A stretch of 10,566 bases of DNA from assembly GCA_020148085.1 (NCBI GenBank), contig JAHCRD010000013.1, positions 1-10,566 of the forward strand, read 5' to 3'. This document shows, one piece after another, positions 7,351 through 10,566 of the stretch. Within the stretch, counting starts at the first letter, position 1. Every line of letters starts with the position of its first letter. The notes under the pieces were generated by a model, which was not told the origin of the DNA, ran no database searches, and was given only the letters and a program-made list of their open reading frames with translations. The position numbers and the translations under genes were made by a program. The DNA is from Patescibacteria group bacterium. Its GTDB lineage: Bacteria > Patescibacteriota > Minisyncoccia > Minisyncoccales > CG1-02-41-26.

Positions 7351-8499
7351 TTAATTTCCTTCCGCCTTTCGGAAAAGTTTAAGTAACTTTTCCTTTGTAG
7401 TCCAATCGTGCATATAACAGAGTGGGTAGGAGTCGAAAACCAACCCTAAGACTTCCCGCAGAGCAGCACAGCCCCCTAAGCAGTACTGCCAGTATTCACA
7501 TTTAGCACAAGGGCCACTCTGGATATTTTCTTGCTTGCAGCTTTGGCGACGAGCTATCAGGCTGGGATGCGAGAAGATAACTTCAAGTGGGTTTGTTAGG
7601 ATATTAAGCTGACGATCGAATTCATCAAGCAATGGAATACCGCTAGTGCACATTCTAATTCGACCATCGGCTTCCGTAAGCAAAGCTCCCTGCTTGAAAG
7701 CAACGCAACCCATCCCTACACCTTCTGGATTACGGCCCGTCAAGTGCGGCATCATAGGGATGTATGGTGAAATCCCATAGCGCTCATTAACTTCGGCCAC
7801 TTCCCTGATGCAGGTCAAGATTTGTTTTTTGGTTGGAAAAAGTTTCAACCATTGTTGGAACGAATCTATCCTTACTGAAAATGGACATGTTGGAATCTCA
7901 AGATCCACAAAGAAGCCCATTTGCAGTCCAACCTCATAGACCTGCGGGGCAAAATCAATATTTATACCCCTAATTAGATTTTCAATTCCAACCCTGCCAT
8001 TAGGGAATCCTGCAGCGAGCAGATTAAGAAGACCTTGCCACATTTCATCAACCGCCTCTTCTGAGGCACCGAGGAACTTGGCTTGAACCTTTTTTGGGGC
8101 AGGATCTTCTGGATTGGGAACATTGAGTTTACCGACAACCGTTATGTCTCCACCGATATCGAAAATCTGATCAGCAAGACCTGGTTTGCGGCCGAACTCT
8201 CTGAGGTTTGTATAAATCCAAACCTGGATTTTAGCCTCAACGCATAACCTAACCATCTGGAGAAATTGTGGATGGAGAGTTGGCTCTCCTCCCACAAAGT
8301 CAATTGATTTTCCTTCTCGTTCAACAAAGAGCCTCAAAATTTTCTCAAAGTTGGCTAAAGACATATGATTACCTCGCCAACTATTATCTGGCCAACTAAG
8401 GGTACCTTGGAGTACCCGATAGCAACCCAGACACCTGTTGTTGCAGATGTCTGTAACGCTTGCTATCCAGTATTTCCACTCTCTAATCCTCTCTTTCAT
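7351..8499 (-). CDS. Radical SAM/SPASM domain protein, substrate unknown
   Basis: Iron-sulfur enzyme of the radical S-adenosylmethionine superfamily with a C-terminal auxiliary-cluster domain. The SAM-cluster motif is CNNRCLGC (C19, C23, C26), followed by the SAM-binding GGEP (70-73). The SPASM region contains C265, C284 (in GRIRMC), C331-x2-C334-x5-C340-x3-C344 (CAKCEYWQYCLGGC) and C361, enough for two further 4Fe-4S clusters. Such proteins mostly modify peptides (RiPPs) or act as enzyme-maturing factors. No precursor peptide, transporter or maturase partner is visible here, so the substrate is open. The ATG at 8499 has a strong Shine-Dalgarno (AAGGAGGAG) six bases upstream, unlike its neighbours. 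Hand-counted lines give 43-57% GC against about 22-43% around it. With the flanking inverted repeats this suggests horizontal acquisition. Confidence 0.93.
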   Translation of the reverse strand: MKERIREWKYWIASVTDICNNRCLGCYRVLQGTLSWPDNSWRGNHMSLANFEKILRLFVEREGKSIDFVGGEPTLHPQFLQMVRLCVEAKIQVWIYTNLREFGRKPGLADQIFDIGGDITVVGKLNVPNPEDPAPKKVQAKFLGASEEAVDEMWQGLLNLLAAGFPNGRVGIENLIRGINIDFAPQVYEVGLQMGFFVDLEIPTCPFSVRIDSFQQWLKLFPTKKQILTCIREVAEVNERYGISPYIPMMPHLTGRNPEGVGMGCVAFKQGALLTEADGRIRMCTSGIPLLDEFDRQLNILTNPLEVIFSHPSLIARRQSCKQENIQSGPCAKCEYWQYCLGGCAALREVLGLVFDSYPLCYMHDWTTKEKLLKLFRKAEGN

Positions 8500-8502
8500 T
8501 TC

Positions 8503-8513
8503 ACTCCTCCTTC
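8503..8513 (-). promoter_or_regulatory. Strong Shine-Dalgarno of the radical SAM gene
   Basis: Minus-strand AAGGAGG with AGTGAA before the ATG. It fixes the start codon and is the only near-perfect Shine-Dalgarno in the window. Confidence 0.85.
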
Positions 8514-8526
8514 TTTTCTTTTTTCA

Positions 8527-8541
8527 CAGGAAAGTACTAAG
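8527..8541. repeat. 15-bp inverted repeat, copy next to the 5' end of the radical SAM gene
   Basis: CAGGAAAGTACTAAG, exact reverse complement of 7313-7327. It lies in the leader of the radical SAM mRNA, so the two copies could also pair within the transcript. Confidence 0.8.
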
Positions 8542-8565
8542 TTTTAAAGGTGCATTGGGCTTCTT

Positions 8566-8600
8566 ATAAAAGAAAACCCCTTCCTTCTCGGGAAGGGGCT
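8566..8600 (-). terminator. Rho-independent terminator of the T-box/tRNA-His/hisS operon
   Basis: On the minus strand CCCCTTCC (8591-8598), a six-base loop and GGAAGGGG (8577-8584) form a perfect 8-bp stem followed by TTTTCTTTT. It separates hisS from the radical SAM gene. Confidence 0.88.
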
Positions 8601-8621
8601 ATTTTGATAAATTTTTAGAAT

Positions 8622-8663
8622 ATCAACACAACCCTTTCCCGAGAGAGGGAAAGTTGTGGTGAT
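8622..8663. repeat. Second palindrome downstream of hisS
   Basis: Arms 8622-8640 and 8647-8663 pair over about 16 bp with one mismatch and a 2-base bulge around a GAGAGA loop. It has no T-tract. Its core resembles the neighbouring terminator stem in inverted orientation, so the two may be a duplicated palindromic unit or a 3' mRNA-stabilising structure. Confidence 0.55.
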
Positions 8664-8708
8664 GAGCGTTCAATACCTTGTCTAATTGTTTTAATAATTT
8701 TGTAAAAC

Positions 8709-10025
8709 TCATAACTTAAGCGCTTTCAGATTTTTTATTAAATCAATGTTTTTAATTGTTTTCTGCTCACCTGTGGCCATGTTTTTGAGAGTGACTTTAT
8801 TCTCTTTTATTTCGGCTGATCCAATTATTATCACAAACGAAATATTCTTTTTGTTGGCATATCGAAACTGTTTGCTTAAATTACCTTCTCCTAAATAAAT
8901 TTCTGTATTGATTCCTAATTTTCGAAGTTCATTTGTAAGTTTTAAGGACTGAATTTCAGTAGATTTATCAAAAACTGTTACTAATACTTGAGAAATAGCG
9001 GTTTTATTTGGAAACATTTTTAATGTATCCATGGCAGAAAAAATCCTGTCTATTCCAATCGAGACCCCCACTGCAGGAATTTCTTTTTCGCAAAACATTC
9101 CCATAAGATTATCGTAACGCCCACCACCAAACACACTACCAACTTCTGGACAATCTGAAATAATGGTCTCAAATACGGGTCCAGTGTAATAATCAAGCCC
9201 CCTGACAAGAGCTAAGTTAATCTTTAAATTTTCTTCTGGAATACCGACTTCTTTTGAGTAACCTAAAATAGACCCCAACTCTTCTATGCCTTTTATTCCT
9301 TCTGAATTGCCAGATAGTAACTCTTTAAGTTGGGTTAATATTTCCTGATTATTTCCTTTAATCTGAATAAATCTTAAAAATCTCTTGACCGTCTCTTTAT
9401 CCAATCCTTTTTCCACTAATTCTTTTCTAACTTCTTCAATGCCAATTTTCTCAAGTTTATCTAGGATACGAAATACAACCGGAGATTGATTTTTATTTAT
9501 TCCCAACTTAGAAATAAAACCATCTAAAATCTTTCGGTTATTAATTTGAATAACAAATCGTTTAAATCCTAAGGCTTTCATAGTTTCATAAATAAGATTA
9601 ATAATCTCAGCATCAGCCATCATTGATGAAGTCCCAACAATATCTGGATCAAACTGAATGAATTCTCTAAATCTTCCTTTTTGAGGTTTCTCTGCCCGCC
9701 AGACCGGAGCAAGCTGATATCGTTTAAATGGCTTGGGCAGTTCAGGATACATTGCCATTACTCGAGCCAAAGGAACGGTTAAATCATAACGTAAACCTAC
9801 CCCTCGACCACCATAATCTCTAAATTGATAAAGTAAAGTGTCAGATTCTTCTCCATATTTTCCTAATAAAGTTTCAGCGTATTCTAAAGCAGGGGTCTGT
9901 AATGGCTCAAAGCCAAATCTCTCGTAAACCTCTCTTACGATTTCAATTATTTTCTTTCGTAAAATCATCTTTTCTGGTAAATAATCTCTAAATCCCTTTA
10001 AAATTTTTGGTTTAATTTTTTCCAT
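8709..10025 (-). CDS. hisS: Histidyl-tRNA synthetase
   Basis: Class II synthetase that charges tRNA-His with histidine. At 438 aa it has normal length. Visible in order: KGFRDYLPEKM near the N-terminus, class II motif 1 region (FEPLQTPALEYAETLLG), LRYDLTVPLARV (79-90), motif 2 (FKRYQLAPVWRAEKPQKGRFREFIQFD, 100-126), the HisA signature LVRGLDYYTGPVFE (273-286), GGGRYDNLMGMF (300-311) and motif 3 (GVSIGIDRI, 320-328). The C-terminal 95 residues are the anticodon-binding domain. The start codon is only 5 bases after the CCA of a tRNA-His gene on the same strand, with no Shine-Dalgarno. Expression is predicted to depend on the histidine T-box upstream and to end at the terminator at 8566-8600. 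All catalytic motifs are intact. Confidence 0.98.
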   Translation of the reverse strand: MEKIKPKILKGFRDYLPEKMILRKKIIEIVREVYERFGFEPLQTPALEYAETLLGKYGEESDTLLYQFRDYGGRGVGLRYDLTVPLARVMAMYPELPKPFKRYQLAPVWRAEKPQKGRFREFIQFDPDIVGTSSMMADAEIINLIYETMKALGFKRFVIQINNRKILDGFISKLGINKNQSPVVFRILDKLEKIGIEEVRKELVEKGLDKETVKRFLRFIQIKGNNQEILTQLKELLSGNSEGIKGIEELGSILGYSKEVGIPEENLKINLALVRGLDYYTGPVFETIISDCPEVGSVFGGGRYDNLMGMFCEKEIPAVGVSIGIDRIFSAMDTLKMFPNKTAISQVLVTVFDKSTEIQSLKLTNELRKLGINTEIYLGEGNLSKQFRYANKKNISFVIIIGSAEIKENKVTLKNMATGEQKTIKNIDLIKNLKALKL

Positions 10026-10030
10026 AATTT

Positions 10031-10108
10031 TGGGGTGGACGACGGGCCATGATCCCGCATTCCTAGCTCCACGGGCTAGTGTTCTGAACCAATTAAACTA
10101 CATCCACC
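10031..10108 (-). tRNA. tRNA-His (anticodon GTG) with G-1 and encoded CCA, atypical loops
   Basis: The minus strand folds into a full cloverleaf. The acceptor has the His-specific extra G-1 (10108) opposite C73 (10034), followed by encoded CCA (10033-10031). The D-stem is GTTT/GAAC, the anticodon stem CTAGC/GCTAG with loop CCGTGGA (anticodon GTG at 10070-10072), and the T-stem GCGGG/CCCGT. Tertiary-contact bases U8, A14, A15-U48, G18, G19, U55 and C56 are kept. Two features are abnormal: C33 replaces the near-universal U33, and the T-loop is ATCATGG, lacking T54 and A58. It lies between the T-box terminator and hisS in the same orientation, so it should be cotranscribed with hisS and T-box controlled. 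It could be a functional tRNA or a tRNA-like regulatory element. Confidence 0.9.
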
Positions 10109-10110
10109 GT

Positions 10111-10178
10111 AGAAAACAAAAACTCCCATTCCTCTTACGAGAGAAAAACCAATAAGGTTTTTCTCAGAGGAACGAGAG
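10111..10178 (-). terminator. T-box-controlled transcription terminator
   Basis: CTCTCGTTCCTCT (10166-10178) pairs with AGAGGAATGGGAG (10123-10135) with two G-U pairs. Between the arms, GAGAAAAACC and GGTTTTTCTC form an inner hairpin. TTTTTGTTTT (10113-10122) follows. The 5' arm is also the 3' arm of the antiterminator, so the two folds exclude each other. Confidence 0.92.
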
Positions 10179-10432
10179 CTTTTAAATAGAAACCTCCCGC
10201 GGTCCCATCCTCTTTCCCTGACACCAAATTTTGGTAACAGGACACTCTTGCTAATTCACGGTGAGTGACACCGTCTCAGCTTTTGCTCGAAAGCTTTCTC
10301 GCTGAGCCGCTCCAGAGGTGTGTTCAGAAGCTTTTCAGGTCCGGGCTCTCACTTTCCCCGGCTCGCTCTCACCTTAAATTATGCCTCTTACTATTCCTCT
10401 GTCCAAACGCGTTTGAATATTTAGTTTATCTA
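10111..10432 (-). ncRNA. T-box riboswitch specific for tRNA-His, leader of tRNA-His/hisS
   Basis: This cis-acting RNA senses uncharged tRNA. Stem I spans about 10307-10404: the loop-E AGUA (10389-10392) lies opposite GAA (10323-10325), with specifier codon CAC (10320-10322) and a following purine, then TCTGGAG. Its distal arm has the AG bulge and CCGGG/CCCGG helix (about 10341-10364). Next come hairpins at 10275-10306 and 10258-10274 and stem III at about 10216-10241. The T-box proper reads AGGATGGGACCGCGGG (about 10196-10211). Its antiterminator pairs AGAGGA with TCCTCT and GCGGGAG with CTCTCGT. The bulge UGGG (10204-10207) can pair with CCCA, the 3' end of tRNA-His with its C73 discriminator. 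Specifier and bulge thus independently indicate His. Uncharged tRNA-His should permit read-through into tRNA-His and hisS. Confidence 0.95.
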
Positions 10433-10438
10433 TTCTGC

Positions 10439-10466
10439 ATTATACTCCCCTTAAAATTCCTGTCAA
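10439..10466 (-). promoter_or_regulatory. Consensus sigma70 promoter of the T-box operon
   Basis: On the minus strand, perfect TTGACA (10461-10466) and perfect TATAAT (10439-10444) are 16 bases apart. Transcription should start near 10432, giving a leader of roughly 320 bases up to the terminator. This is the strongest promoter match in the window. Confidence 0.9.
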
Positions 10467-10486
10467 GGGGTTTTTGATTCGTTATG

Positions 10487-10559
10487 TGGCCCTATCGGGA
10501 GTCGAACCCGAATTACCAGCTTGAGAAGCTGACGTCCTAAACCATTAGACGATGAGGCC
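10487..10559 (-). tRNA. tRNA-Glu (anticodon CTC)
   Basis: The minus strand gives acceptor GGCCTCA/TAGGGCC (with a wobble and one C-A mismatch at the sixth pair), D-arm GTC/GAC with TAATGGTTTAG, anticodon stem TCAGC/GCTGG with loop TTCTCAA (anticodon CTC), and T-arm TCGGG-TTCGACT-CCCGA. The discriminator is A (10487). CCA is not encoded. The sequence closely follows bacterial tRNA-Glu. It lies upstream of the T-box promoter, which starts 21 bases beyond its 3' end. Confidence 0.95.
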
Positions 10560-10566
10560 AAGATAG

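Noticed and set aside
8365..8547. Plus-strand frame opposite the start of the radical SAM gene
   Set aside because: Shadow of the radical SAM coding sequence, which has clear cysteine motifs on the other strand.
10447..10475. Plus-strand hairpin CCCCTT/AAGGGG followed by TTTTT
   Set aside because: It looks like a terminator for plus-strand transcription, but no plus-strand gene precedes it; it overlaps the promoter of the T-box operon and may be coincidental.
10265..10477. A 70-codon open frame on the plus strand
   Set aside because: It is antisense to the T-box and its promoter, shows no protein-like features, and its sequence is fully explained by the RNA structure.

Overview
The window looks like a chromosomal segment of an AT-rich bacterium with compact genes, most plausibly a Candidate Phyla Radiation (Patescibacteria/Parcubacteria-like) genome. 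This is inferred from gene order, short intergenic spacers, near-absent Shine-Dalgarno sequences and the flavour of the DnaB, RecR and P-type ATPase sequences; it is not proven. All genes are ordinary chromosomal types except one radical SAM gene with different composition.

Layout. Positions 1-1773 (+): the 3' part of dnaB followed 2 bp later by recR. Positions 1786-3034 (-), convergent with recR: rmuC and rplU (L21) as a tight pair with their own promoter. Positions 3079-6679 (-): a calcium module, a P2A-type P-type ATPase followed by a Ca2+/Na+ exchanger-family antiporter. Positions 6712-7224 (-): an unrecognised cysteine-rich, very AT-rich protein. Positions 7313-8541: a radical SAM/SPASM gene (-) with much higher GC and a strong Shine-Dalgarno, bracketed by a perfect 15-bp inverted repeat and followed by a long hairpin.

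Positions 8566-10444 (-) are the most interesting part: a consensus sigma70 promoter, a complete T-box riboswitch, a tRNA-His gene and then hisS, closed by a strong terminator. The T-box specifier codon is CAC (His), and its antiterminator bulge reads UGGG, whose last G matches the unusual C73 discriminator of tRNA-His. The tRNA-His gene lies between the T-box terminator and hisS. Uncharged tRNA-His should therefore control transcription of both its own gene and its synthetase. The tRNA has a good cloverleaf, a G-1:C73 pair and an encoded CCA, but carries C33 and an abnormal T-loop, and its CCA end is only 5 nt from the hisS start codon. A tRNA-Glu(CTC) gene (-) closes the window.

Together the genes cover replication and repair (dnaB, recR, rmuC), translation (rplU, hisS, two tRNAs), cation homeostasis, and one probably acquired radical SAM enzyme of unknown substrate.
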